A stretch of DNA of 64,000 nt from Gilliamella sp. Choc4-2 (lineage in GTDB: Bacteria; Pseudomonadota; Gammaproteobacteria; Enterobacterales; Orbaceae), in the NCBI RefSeq assembly GCF_001690355.1, contig NZ_LZHG01000022.1, positions 1 to 64,000 of the forward strand. Direction: 5' to 3'. The position numbers were made by a program, and so were the translations under genes. A model generated the notes under the pieces. The model worked only from the letters and a program-made list of their open reading frames with translations. It did no database searches and was not told the origin of the DNA. Below, one piece after another: positions 43,680 to 51,735 of this stretch. The first letter of the stretch is position 1, and the number at the start of each line of letters is the position of its first letter.

Positions 43680-44003
43680 TTAAATATTTTGATGATTTTT
43701 ATCCATTTTACCAAATATTCGTTTAACCACTATTCTCACCAATACGCATCTTGAAATAAATAAAATTACTGCCATCATAAACCAAATAATTATTATTTCT
43801 AACTCACTTATTTTGCACCAATATTCTAAATAATGTGATAATGAAACACTAAATATTACTAATGCGATCAATAATAAACAATTTAATATAAAAATACCCA
43901 TTGAATTAAAGATGATCCTTCTTAAGGCTAAGGTCTCCGTTACACCAGTAAAACATCCTTTTAACAAAAAATAACCAAGCAAATTAGCAACAAGAAAGAG
44001 CAA
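43680..44003 (-). pseudogene. Small membrane protein or membrane-protein remnant
   Basis: A 107-codon frame with two or three hydrophobic helices (about residues 2-15, 33-55, 67-90) and a basic C-terminal tail (RIVVKRIFGKMDKN). It has only a TTG start placed directly after a stop codon and no ribosome binding site. Just upstream, another frame (44000-44070) reads IHLGLFIVLIAL, which would extend the first helix naturally if one frameshift were removed, so I judge this a broken gene. I do not recognise the family. It lies between glnE and ygiF, beside another broken membrane gene. Confidence 0.4.
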
Positions 44004-44106
44004 TTAGTACTATAAATAAACCTAAATGTATTTGTAGGCTCTTTTTTGAGTTAATGCATTGTCGTCCAGGCTATATCCACTCATCAATACTGATTTAACA
44101 ATGCAA

Positions 44107-44389
44107 TCAACCAACAATATCGCCTAATATGATTAATATGGCAATAAATAAACTATTGACGATATTTTTTGAATTGATTTCGTTAATAGCATATTTGTTC
44201 AATATCATTGGGGAAGTAATAAATAGCAAAAGTGAAGTAGGTAACTGTAAAAAGAAAATAGGTAATATTCGCTTAATAAGTTTTCTGCTAATCTGATAGG
44301 TTGTCGTATCTGACGATATAAAAAATATTCATCAATATCCAATAAGATAAAACTAGCAATGAAGATAGTCTAAAAAATGACTTTTTCAT
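44107..44389 (-). pseudogene. Frameshifted small membrane-protein gene
   Basis: ATG at 44389 with a good AAGGA site begins a frame MKKSFFRLSSLLVLSYWIL that stops after 33 codons (44288). At a run of six T (minus strand, within ATATTTTTTATA) a shift by one base leads into a 70-codon frame with hydrophobic helices (RILPIFFLQLPTSLLLF; SLFIAILIILGDIVG) that ends at 44107. Removing one T would give a 93-aa protein with about three membrane helices. Family not recognised. It begins 16 bases after ygiF stops and may have been part of that transcript. Confidence 0.45.
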
Positions 44390-44405
44390 CTCTATATCCT
44401 TATAT

Positions 44406-45368
44406 TTATATGTTATTTTTATTCATTTCAACAAGTAACATTAGTTTTAACTTCGTATTTATCTCACTAAAAGCAAATTCTTTTACAGAATTAATAATTA
44501 ACAATGCCGCTTGCCATTGAGCAAACTCTGGATCTTTAAAAAGCAGTTTATTGGTTAACTGATCGTTTACTTGATTTAAAGTTTGTTTGTAGTATGATAA
44601 ATCATCCATTTCTAACGCATATTCTTCGTTTTGTTGCCAAAACTCAAGTAATTTAGGTAAATCACATTGGCTTAAAAGCGTATAAGCACACTTTTTAGGT
44701 GCTAGATTGTTCAGTAATCGATAACCTCTAAAAGCTTTACTTTGTGAAAATAGATGCAAATTAAATCGACTTAGCTCAATAGCAAAATTAAATAAATCAT
44801 ATTTGTTGCCTTGCTTGATTTCAAGTTCAACTTCCTTAATGGGGATAGATTGATTATTTGAACTAATTTGCCCTTGATCTAACGCAACTTCAATTTCACT
44901 ACTTGCAAACGAAATTAACCACGCCTGCCGTTCAAAATTGGTGGTAAATAGAGGCTGTAAATTCCGTTGTAGCTGAGCAACATCACAGTCATTTGGTAAT
45001 GCATGACAAGGTAATGCGGTTAAATCAGGAACAGAGTCAGGCAAATCGACATTAAATTCAGCACGCTCATGCAACCCCGGAGTCGATTTTTTATCCCGTT
45101 TTAATGTGATCTCAAAAAATTTTATTAAACCATCATCACACTTTCTTACACGCAACCCACAACCGTGATTACGCAAGTAATAATCACTAGTATCGTAATA
45201 GGTATTGATCAGATTTAGTTTAGTAAAACTATGTTTGGCCGATGATAATGTTGGTGATATTGCCGAAAATTCAGCTTCGTCACAATCGATCCATTGATCT
45301 AAATAATATTTTAAACTAACAATGTCGCTAGTATTGATTTCAAACTTTAATTCGATTTCGTTACTCAT
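44406..45368 (-). CDS. ygiF: CYTH-domain inorganic triphosphatase, shortened YgiF
   Basis: A 320-aa protein with an N-terminal CYTH domain: the signature EIELKFEI at residues 4-11, LINTYYDTSDYYLRNHGCGLRVRK (near 53), FEITLKRD, LHERAEFNVDLP, and EVELEIKQG (near 185). YgiF of E. coli cleaves inorganic triphosphate and is 433 aa with a C-terminal CHAD domain. Here only the beginning of that region can be followed (to about residue 300); roughly the last 110 residues are missing, so CHAD is probably truncated. It is the usual upstream neighbour of glnE, but broken membrane-protein genes lie between them. Confidence 0.83.
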   Translation of the reverse strand: MSNEIELKFEINTSDIVSLKYYLDQWIDCDEAEFSAISPTLSSAKHSFTKLNLINTYYDTSDYYLRNHGCGLRVRKCDDGLIKFFEITLKRDKKSTPGLHERAEFNVDLPDSVPDLTALPCHALPNDCDVAQLQRNLQPLFTTNFERQAWLISFASSEIEVALDQGQISSNNQSIPIKEVELEIKQGNKYDLFNFAIELSRFNLHLFSQSKAFRGYRLLNNLAPKKCAYTLLSQCDLPKLLEFWQQNEEYALEMDDLSYYKQTLNQVNDQLTNKLLFKDPEFAQWQAALLIINSVKEFAFSEINTKLKLMLLVEMNKNNI

Positions 45369-45459
45369 TCATCTATTTTTTCGTTATTTTTTAATATAAT
45401 CAACGATGACTTTCTTTTATACATTACAACGAATAACCATTAACTAACAATATTACAAA

Positions 45460-45867
45460 TTATTTTACAACTCGAAATGGATTAGGTTTTGGTTTAGATT
45501 TTTCAGGTTGTTGAGATAAAGATTCACGCCGTACCTGATATTGAGGCTCATCTTCAAATCCCATACCGACACCATTTTCACGAGCATAAATTGCTTTGAT
45601 TGCAGCTATTGGCACCACAATATGCTGAGACACACCAGAAAAGCGAGCATTGAATTCAATTTTTTCATTTGTTACTGAATATTGGCCAACTGAATGTGGT
45701 GCAATATTCAGTACAATTTGATTGTTTTTAACAAACTCTTGTGGAACAACCACACCATATACTTTTGTATCTACAACAATATATGGTGTTAATTCATTAT
45801 CTAATATCCAATCATAAAAAGCTCTAAATAAATAAGGGCGACGGGCAGACATTTGGTTAGGATCCAT
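45460..45867 (-). CDS. sspB: ClpXP protease specificity-enhancing factor SspB
   Basis: SspB, 135 aa, adaptor that brings ssrA-tagged proteins to ClpXP. The folded substrate-binding domain (about 1-110) shows RRPYLFRAFYDWILDN, NIAPHSVGQYSV and FNARFSGVSQHIVVPIAAIKAIYARENG. The C-terminal peptide PNPFRVVK matches the ClpX-docking tail. The linker between them is much shorter and less acidic than in E. coli (165 aa). AAGG lies 12 bases before the ATG. It follows sspA, as usual. Confidence 0.95.
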   Translation of the reverse strand: MDPNQMSARRPYLFRAFYDWILDNELTPYIVVDTKVYGVVVPQEFVKNNQIVLNIAPHSVGQYSVTNEKIEFNARFSGVSQHIVVPIAAIKAIYARENGVGMGFEDEPQYQVRRESLSQQPEKSKPKPNPFRVVK

Positions 45868-45917
45868 ATATAAGAAGCACCTTTTAATTAATAAGTAAAG
45901 TAGATAAATGTATAATG

Positions 45918-46550
45918 TTATAGCCTTATCTTTTTTTCATCTTCTGTTAATGAATTAATAAAAGCTGGACGTTCAAAAATACGTGCCATATAACTTAAAT
46001 AATTTTTTTCAGCAACTTTTGGAAGTTCTATTTCCAGTAACGGCAGACGCCAAAGTAAAGGAGCAAAGTAACAATCGCATAATGTGAAATCATCACTCAT
46101 AAAGTAATCTTTTTCTTTAAATATCACTGAAATAGCGACAAGATCATCTAGAAGGTTTTTACGTGCAATTTTAGCTACATCACTATCAGGATCGGCAAGA
46201 ATCGTTTGATAAGCTCGATACCATTCTCGCTTCATTCGATACATTGTTAGCCGAGAATTTGCACGTACAATCGGATAAACTGGCATTAACGGAGGATGAG
46301 GAAACCGCTCATCAAGGTACTCTAACGCGATATGTGATTCGTATAACGTCAGATCCCGATCAATTAATGTTGGAATAGTAGCATATGGATTGAGATCCAA
46401 TAATTCTTGAGGTAAGTTACCTGCTTTTACAAACTCAATCTCAGCAGTTACACCTTTTTCTGCCAACACAAAACGAATCTGATGGCCGTAAATATCTGTT
46501 GTATCACAAAATAATGTCATTACAGAACGTTTATTAACAGCAACAACCAT
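45918..46550 (-). CDS. sspA: Stringent starvation protein A
   Basis: SspA, 210 aa, a glutathione-S-transferase-fold protein that binds RNA polymerase and alters transcription in stationary phase and stress. It starts MVVAVNKRSVMTLFCD, very like the E. coli protein, with the thioredoxin-like half (to about 85) and LDERFPHPPLMPVYPI, then the helical half with CDCYFAPLLWRLPLL. GGAG lies 6 bases before the ATG. Order rplM-rpsI-sspA-sspB is conserved, but a terminator separates rpsI from sspA. Confidence 0.96.
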   Translation of the reverse strand: MVVAVNKRSVMTLFCDTTDIYGHQIRFVLAEKGVTAEIEFVKAGNLPQELLDLNPYATIPTLIDRDLTLYESHIALEYLDERFPHPPLMPVYPIVRANSRLTMYRMKREWYRAYQTILADPDSDVAKIARKNLLDDLVAISVIFKEKDYFMSDDFTLCDCYFAPLLWRLPLLEIELPKVAEKNYLSYMARIFERPAFINSLTEDEKKIRL

Positions 46551-46785
46551 GTTAACTCCAAATATGCAAAATTATAAAAATGAGTGTACAGGATTACTAT
46601 TCTAGCAAATTGGATAACAAATTTGTTAAAAAAAATAATTTTTCTTACTAACTTTATAGAATTCACATTCTTTCTGACAAAATATTTAACAAAAGCCTTA
46701 TATTTTATTTAAATATCATGTCATTTAAATGATCAAAACATGAAGATATAATTATTTCAATTAATTATATTTATTTTAAATACCA

Positions 46786-46811
46786 AAAAACCCAGAAAAT
46801 ACTGGGTTTTT
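46786..46811 (-). terminator. Rho-independent terminator after rpsI
   Basis: A perfect stem (AAAAACCCAG / CTGGGTTTTT, six-base loop) followed by T on the minus strand, 33 bases after the rpsI stop. The rest of the 293-base gap to sspA is AT-rich and presumably carries the sspA promoter. Confidence 0.9.
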
Positions 46812-46843
46812 GAAGAAATTGTAACTTCTTTTGTAATTTACAA

Positions 46844-47239
<396 letters not shown>

Positions 47240-47247
47240 TTATCCCC

Positions 47248-47676
47248 TTAAATATCTAATATTTGCGGTTGCTGTGCCGCATGATTGTGCTCACTACCAG
47301 CATAAACTTTAAGTTTACGGTACATTGCACGACCAAGAGGACCTTTCGGTAGCATGCCTTTTACAGCAATTTCGATAACTTGTTCAGGATGACGTTCAAT
47401 CATTTCCTTAAAAGTCGCTTCTTTAAGTCCACCGATGTAGCCAGTATGACGATAATAGATTTTATCAGTGCGTTTTTTGCCTGTTACAGCAACTTTTTCT
47501 GCATTAATAACAATAATGTAGTCACCTGTATCAACATGTGGTGTGTATTCTGCTTTGTGTTTACCACGCAAACGGTTTGCGATTTCAGAGGCTAAACGAC
47601 CCAACGTTTTACCTGCTGCATCAACAACATACCAGTCGCGTTTAACTGTTTCTGGTTTAGCTGAAAAAGTACTCAT
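47248..47676 (-). CDS. rplM: 50S ribosomal protein L13
   Basis: L13, 142 aa, complete, an early assembly protein of the large subunit. Family blocks: [41 protein letters not shown] and [24 protein letters not shown]. First gene of rplM-rpsI. Its roughly 155-base leader holds a hairpin (47790-47836) that may serve autoregulation. Confidence 0.99.
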   Translation of the reverse strand: MSTFSAKPETVKRDWYVVDAAGKTLGRLASEIANRLRGKHKAEYTPHVDTGDYIIVINAEKVAVTGKKRTDKIYYRHTGYIGGLKEATFKEMIERHPEQVIEIAVKGMLPKGPLGRAMYRKLKVYAGSEHNHAAQQPQILDI

Positions 47677-47789
47677 TCGTAATTATCCAATTTTAATTAA
47701 TCTCACGTCAATAAATCACTTGATTTATTTACACTTTTTGATTGCAATTTTTAATTAACTAACCCCTTCGAGCTGTTATATTAACTTTG

Positions 47790-47845
47790 ACAACCGAAAA
47801 CAGCGTTGGGAAAAATGCTGTTGTAACGTGGGTTGAGTTATTATA
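47790..47845 (-). promoter_or_regulatory. rplM leader: -10 element and two-tier hairpin
   Basis: On the minus strand a TATAAT (47845-47840) is followed closely by an RNA that can fold as CAACC / GGTTG around AACAGC / GCTGTT with an internal loop (47836-47790), about 120 bases before rplM. L13 autoregulates rplM-rpsI in E. coli through the leader, so this hairpin is a candidate site. The link to L13 is inferred from position. Confidence 0.45.
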
Positions 47846-47954
47846 CAGTAATATAATAAAAGTGCTAGAACTTAAAATAAAAAATGTGGCAAGAAAAAAA
47901 ACTTGCTGATAAACTTCAGACCAACATTTACTAACTATCTTAATACTAAATTAA

Positions 47955-48575
47955 ATGAAAAATATAATTCAACTAACTGATAAAGATTACATTAGCAAAG
48001 GGTTGCACCGAAAATGTTATCATCATCCAGATGATCCGAATAAATGTATTAAAATTAATTATAATGAGGGTGCAGAACAAGAAACAAATCGTGAAATTGC
48101 CTACTATAAACATTTAATAAAAAGGAATATTTCTTGGAATACTCTCGCAAAATATTATGGCCCTGTTCAAACCAGCTTAGGTGAAGGACAACTCTTTGAA
48201 CTTATTCGAGATTATGATGGAAAAATCTCAACTTCTTTAGATAAGTTTTTTGCCGATGAACAATTAACTAAACAACATTATGATGAACTTGTAGCATCTT
48301 TACGGGAATTAAAATCAGAATTACTTCAAAACCGTATCATTACAATGACAATAAAAAGTAAAAATATCTTATTTCAACGTGTTTCCCCGAATCAAAATCG
48401 TTTGATTATTATTGATAATATTGGTAACTCCACATTTATACCTGTTTCTAATTATATTTCTTTTTTTGCAACCGCAAAAATTGAGCGAAAATGGCAACAA
48501 TTTTTAAAACTGATTCTTCATGAAAATTGGTATAATCCAGAACTTAATAGTTTAGTTGCTCGAGTGAATAGGTAG
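47955..48575 (+). CDS. yrbL: YrbL family protein (PhoP/BasR-regulon type)
   Basis: A 206-aa protein of the YrbL family, which has a kinase-like fold; the function is unknown. It matches E. coli YrbL by HRKCYHHPDDPNKCIKINY (residues 19-37), EINREIAYYKHL-type sequence, QNRIITMTIKSKNILFQR (near 128) and LIIIDNIGNSTFIPV (near 152). In E. coli yrbL answers to PhoP and BasR. It is convergent with the broken basS gene. No clear ribosome binding site precedes the ATG; a CTTAAT followed by a poor half-site lies right at the start. Confidence 0.88.
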   Translation: MKNIIQLTDKDYISKGLHRKCYHHPDDPNKCIKINYNEGAEQETNREIAYYKHLIKRNISWNTLAKYYGPVQTSLGEGQLFELIRDYDGKISTSLDKFFADEQLTKQHYDELVASLRELKSELLQNRIITMTIKSKNILFQRVSPNQNRLIIIDNIGNSTFIPVSNYISFFATAKIERKWQQFLKLILHENWYNPELNSLVARVNR

Positions 48576-48602
48576 TCCATAATTGTGCAATCGTCTCTTG
48601 AG

Positions 48603-49619
48603 CTATATCTTGTCGATTTTTTTAAGGTAAATACATCCATGATGTAATTTTACAATACGGCTAACAATACACAGACCAAGATCAACACCATCATGTTTAC
48701 GATCCATGTGGAAAAAAGCTTGTGTCAATTTTTCACTTTTTGACTCATCAATGACTGTTGCTTCATCTTCAACTGATATAATGATAACTTTTTTATCGTT
48801 ATAGCAATTTACAAAAATTTTGGTATTTTCAGAGCGGTAGCAACAACTATTTTCTACTAAGTTGTGAACTAATAATTTAAATAATGTAGCATCACCATTA
48901 AAAATATGATGATTATTCACTTACAATTGGACATACGGTCCTTTTCGTAACGTTAATTCATTCATTAATGGAACTATAATATCATTATGAAAATTAATGA
49001 GTTGATATTTACCTATTGTAAATTTCTGATTGCTCTAGCAAACATTAGTAGCTGTTCAACTAATCAATACACTCAATGAGTTCCTTACAATCAATATTAT
49101 GTTTATTTTCTAATAACTCTAAATGTAAACTAATACCAACAAGTGACGTTCTCATTTCATGAGCAACATTTTCTGTAAAAAACGCGCTTGTGATAAAGAA
49201 TTACCCAAATGAACAAAAAGATTATTTAAAACAGTGGTAATCGATTTAATTTCACACATGTTACTGATTGGCTCAATAGGGTTGAGATTTTTCTCTGTGC
49301 GTTAATTAAGATCTTTTTCCAGCACATTTAGTGATTTAGTTGTCCATTTAATCGCTTTATAAGATAAAAATAGTATGACAAGTATCATTGTAAAGATGGA
49401 ACAAAATAAAGCAAAAATAGCTTCTAATTCTTCATGTTCAACGACTTCATCAATTTTATTTTGTCTTAATATTAAATTAACCAATACTCGATTTGTTCTT
49501 TAATTTCGTGCCATAACCAAAAAATAGTATAATTTGGTAAATTAACTTAATCGTTCCTAAAGTGAAAAAAGGTTCCAACGGATGCTTTGACGGGTATGAT
49601 TAAGTGATGATGAATCCAT
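48603..49619 (-). pseudogene. basS: Broken sensor kinase gene basS (pmrB)
   Basis: Relic of a two-component sensor kinase just downstream of basR. An ATG at 49619 with AAGG starts MDSSSLNHTRQSIRWNLFSL then hits a stop; a membrane helix (FALFCSIFTMILVILFL) survives at 49302-49484; the phospho-acceptor block [20 protein letters not shown] is readable (His codon 49161-49159) but ends at TAG 49062-49060, with the continuation [15 protein letters not shown] in another frame. The ATPase domain remains open at 48603-48920, with N-box HNLVENS, VEDEATVIDESKSEKLTQAF and a damaged G-box DGVDLGLCIVSR. These pieces align in order with E. coli BasS. Several stops and shifts mean no working kinase can be made. 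Confidence 0.88.
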
Positions 49620-49683
49620 AATTGCCTTTTACTTTGAGTAATATGTTTAGTTAAACTAAGGTGATTTTAAATTAAAAAATGTA

Positions 49684-50346
49684 TTAATGCCTCACATTAA
49701 GTTGATAACCATATCCACGCACTGTTCTGATTATATTTTTACCTAATTTATTTCGTAATCCATGAATATAAACCTCAAGAACATTTGAACTAGGATCTCT
49801 TTGCCAATCATAAAGATCATTTTGCAATAAATCACGATGTACTTTCTCGCCTGCTTTTAACATTAATCTAGAAAGAATGATAAACTCTTTAGGCGTTAAT
49901 ACCACGTCTTGATTATTGAAAGTTACTTTTTGTTGTTTGATATCCATTGTGATTAAACCATAACTGATAAGATTATTAGCCGTTCCTTGGTTGCGACGAA
50001 TTAACGCTCTTATTCTTGCCAATAATTCTGATAAGGCAAAAGGCTTAACTAAATAATCATCAGCACCAAGATCTAAACCTTCAACTCTATCTTCTATGGA
50101 ATCTCGAGCAGTAAGAATAAGAACTGGTGTATCTATTTTATTTTTACGCCAACGAGTAAGCAATTCTAATCCATCACAATCAGGTAAACCTAGATCTAAA
50201 ATAATAACGCTAAATTGTCCAAATTGAATATATTGTTCAGCTTGTTTACCATTTGACGCTATTTCACAAACATAACCGTTTGAAGTTATACCAGAATAAA
50301 GTCCTCTTTGTAACAAACTATCATCTTCCACAATAAGTATTTTCAT
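49684..50346 (-). CDS. basR: Response regulator BasR (PmrA)
   Basis: OmpR-family response regulator, 220 aa, intact. Receiver domain: acidic pair VEDD (residues 6-9), phospho-aspartate in VIILDLGLPDCDG (Asp51), ILTARDS and the lysine in DDYLVKPFAL (near 102). DNA-binding winged helix: LTPKEFIILSRLMLKAGEKV and the end ...GKNIIRTVRGYGYQLNV. It is closer to BasR/PmrA than to QseB or PhoP. In enteric bacteria it controls lipid A and lipopolysaccharide changes against cationic peptides. It lies between a PAP2 phosphatase gene and the broken basS, all one direction. With BasS lost, any phosphorylation must come from elsewhere. Confidence 0.92.
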   Translation of the reverse strand: MKILIVEDDSLLQRGLYSGITSNGYVCEIASNGKQAEQYIQFGQFSVIILDLGLPDCDGLELLTRWRKNKIDTPVLILTARDSIEDRVEGLDLGADDYLVKPFALSELLARIRALIRRNQGTANNLISYGLITMDIKQQKVTFNNQDVVLTPKEFIILSRLMLKAGEKVHRDLLQNDLYDWQRDPSSNVLEVYIHGLRNKLGKNIIRTVRGYGYQLNVRH

Positions 50347-50502
50347 TATAGTTTACCCTATTACGGATTTTCGTTCTTATTAAGTTAATATTGATTCAGT
50401 ATACGCTTTGATATGCCCATCCAAAAACATTTAATAAAAAATTATAATAAATAATACTTTTCCCTTTGTGAAACAAATTATTTATTTACTTTGAAAAATT
50501 AA

Positions 50503-51012
50503 TCAGCATTTCCTAACAAAGTAGGCTGATAATATGCTAACAATGAACCCAATAATGATATCTAAAGGCCAATGGATACCTAAATAGACTCGGCTCCAAC
50601 AAACCAATAAAGCTACTCCAACACAGAGGTACAGCAATGCTCTAAACTGTTGTTTGTAATTGAAAAGAATTGTTAGAGAAATAGTCCATACAAAAACAGC
50701 ATGTTGGCTTGGCAATGAGCTATTTTTTCCATGATGCAGATAATTAGTCCCTATTTCCATTTCAAAAGGACGCGGTGAATAAAAAAGATAACGAATAACA
50801 AAAGTGATCCATAATGCCAGCATTAAACCAATTATAATTTTAATTATTAATTGCCTACTAATTGGTTTAATTAACCAATAAACACCTAAGATAATAATAG
50901 GAAAATAAATTAAATAGCTAGCACAAAAGATAGCAAAATTTATAAAAATTTTTGATGCATGCTCTGAAGCATTAATTAATAAAAAAAGTTGAATATTGAT
51001 ATTGCGCCACAT
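50503..51012 (-). CDS. PAP2-family undecaprenyl-diphosphatase (BcrC/YbjG type)
   Basis: An integral-membrane phosphatase of 169 aa with about five helices. The three acid-phosphatase motifs are present: RYLFYSPRPF (near 80-89), SLPSQHA (near 104-110) and SRVYLGIHWPLDII (near 141-154). This type removes phosphate from undecaprenyl diphosphate on the periplasmic face, recycling the lipid carrier and giving bacitracin resistance; ybjG of enteric bacteria is a PmrA/BasR target. A perfect BasR box lies 51 bases before the ATG. It is the first gene of the block that continues with basR and the basS relic. Confidence 0.88.
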   Translation of the reverse strand: MWRNINIQLFLLINASEHASKIFINFAIFCASYLIYFPIIILGVYWLIKPISRQLIIKIIIGLMLALWITFVIRYLFYSPRPFEMEIGTNYLHHGKNSSLPSQHAVFVWTISLTILFNYKQQFRALLYLCVGVALLVCWSRVYLGIHWPLDIIIGFIVSILSAYFVRKC

Positions 51013-51062
51013 GAAATACTCATCAAAATGATTTAAACTTTAAACTAATTTAATAATTTAAT

Positions 51063-51079
51063 CTTAAAAGAACCTTAAA
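51063..51079 (-). promoter_or_regulatory. PmrA/BasR box upstream of the PAP2 gene
   Basis: On the minus strand TTTAAG GTTCT TTTAAG, two direct half-sites that both fit YTTAAK with a five-base spacer, exactly the PmrA/BasR consensus. It is 51 bases before the PAP2 start, in the block that also encodes BasR, so it probably drives this operon, including basR itself. Confidence 0.65.
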
Positions 51080-51223
51080 AAATATTTACTGATTAAAAAT
51101 ATAAAACTAATTTTAAACAATATATTTATATTATTAATATTTGTACCCAAACACTATAACTTTATTTTCGATAGTGATGAGACAACTATATTAAGCAGAA
51201 CATAGATAATAGAATAGACTATT

Positions 51224-51364
51224 ATGAAAAATAAAAATATTTCCTCTCGATGGGCTATACTTAGGCATTCCCCTGGATCAACAATAAAAGTAAACTCTGC
51301 AACACCAACAATGTGTCAGAGACGCATTTTTAATCAAAGATACTCATTGAGTAACAAAAGATAG
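51224..51364 (+). CDS. Doubtful 46-aa open frame
   Basis: An ATG frame of 46 aa (begins MKNKNISSRWAILRH, ends SLSNKR) with no ribosome binding site, no membrane segment and no family I know. It lies in the 723-base gap between the PAP2 gene and pbpC, an area that otherwise looks decayed. It could be a relic or chance. Confidence 0.15.
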   Translation: MKNKNISSRWAILRHSPGSTIKVNSATPTMCQRRIFNQRYSLSNKR

Positions 51365-51440
51365 CAAAGCCATTGTAATGTTTGTGGCTAAGCAATATAA
51401 ATAATTACTTTTTTATCCAAATTTAAAGAAAATGCACTTG

Positions 51441-51644
51441 CTATTGATCTTTGCCAATCACAATTATTCCTGCATGCACACAATGCCCAATATATGCCGC
51501 ATTAATAAGTAATAATGTGTAGCTCACAGCAGCAATAGCAGAAACATTCACATTAAGTAATACAAGCAATAAAAAGCATGTCCAATTATCATAATTACTT
51601 GAATCGCTCTTAAAAATCCGAGTATATCTATTAATAAATACCAA
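51441..51644 (-). pseudogene. Decayed membrane-protein fragment
   Basis: A 67-codon frame with two hydrophobic stretches (FLLLVLLNVNVSAIAAVSYT and LLLINAAYIGHCVHAGIIVIG) and no ribosome binding site. Across its first half a neighbouring frame reads ILGFLRAIQVIMIIGHAFYC, which also looks like a membrane helix, so a frameshift within an older membrane-protein gene is likely. Family not recognised. The rest of the PAP2-pbpC gap (51080-51735) shows nothing else I can support. Confidence 0.35.
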
Positions 51645-51735
51645 AAGATCCTTTTAGAAATAGTAAAACAAGTTAAAATTTCATCCTTAACTGCATTTGA
51701 TTTTTATTCGTTCAATAGCTATTTGAAATGTCTTA

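Noticed and set aside
47939-47954. Possible BasR box at the yrbL start (CTTAAT ACTAA ATTAAA)
   Set aside because: The second half-site fails the consensus at both ends and it abuts the ATG, a poor place for an activator site.
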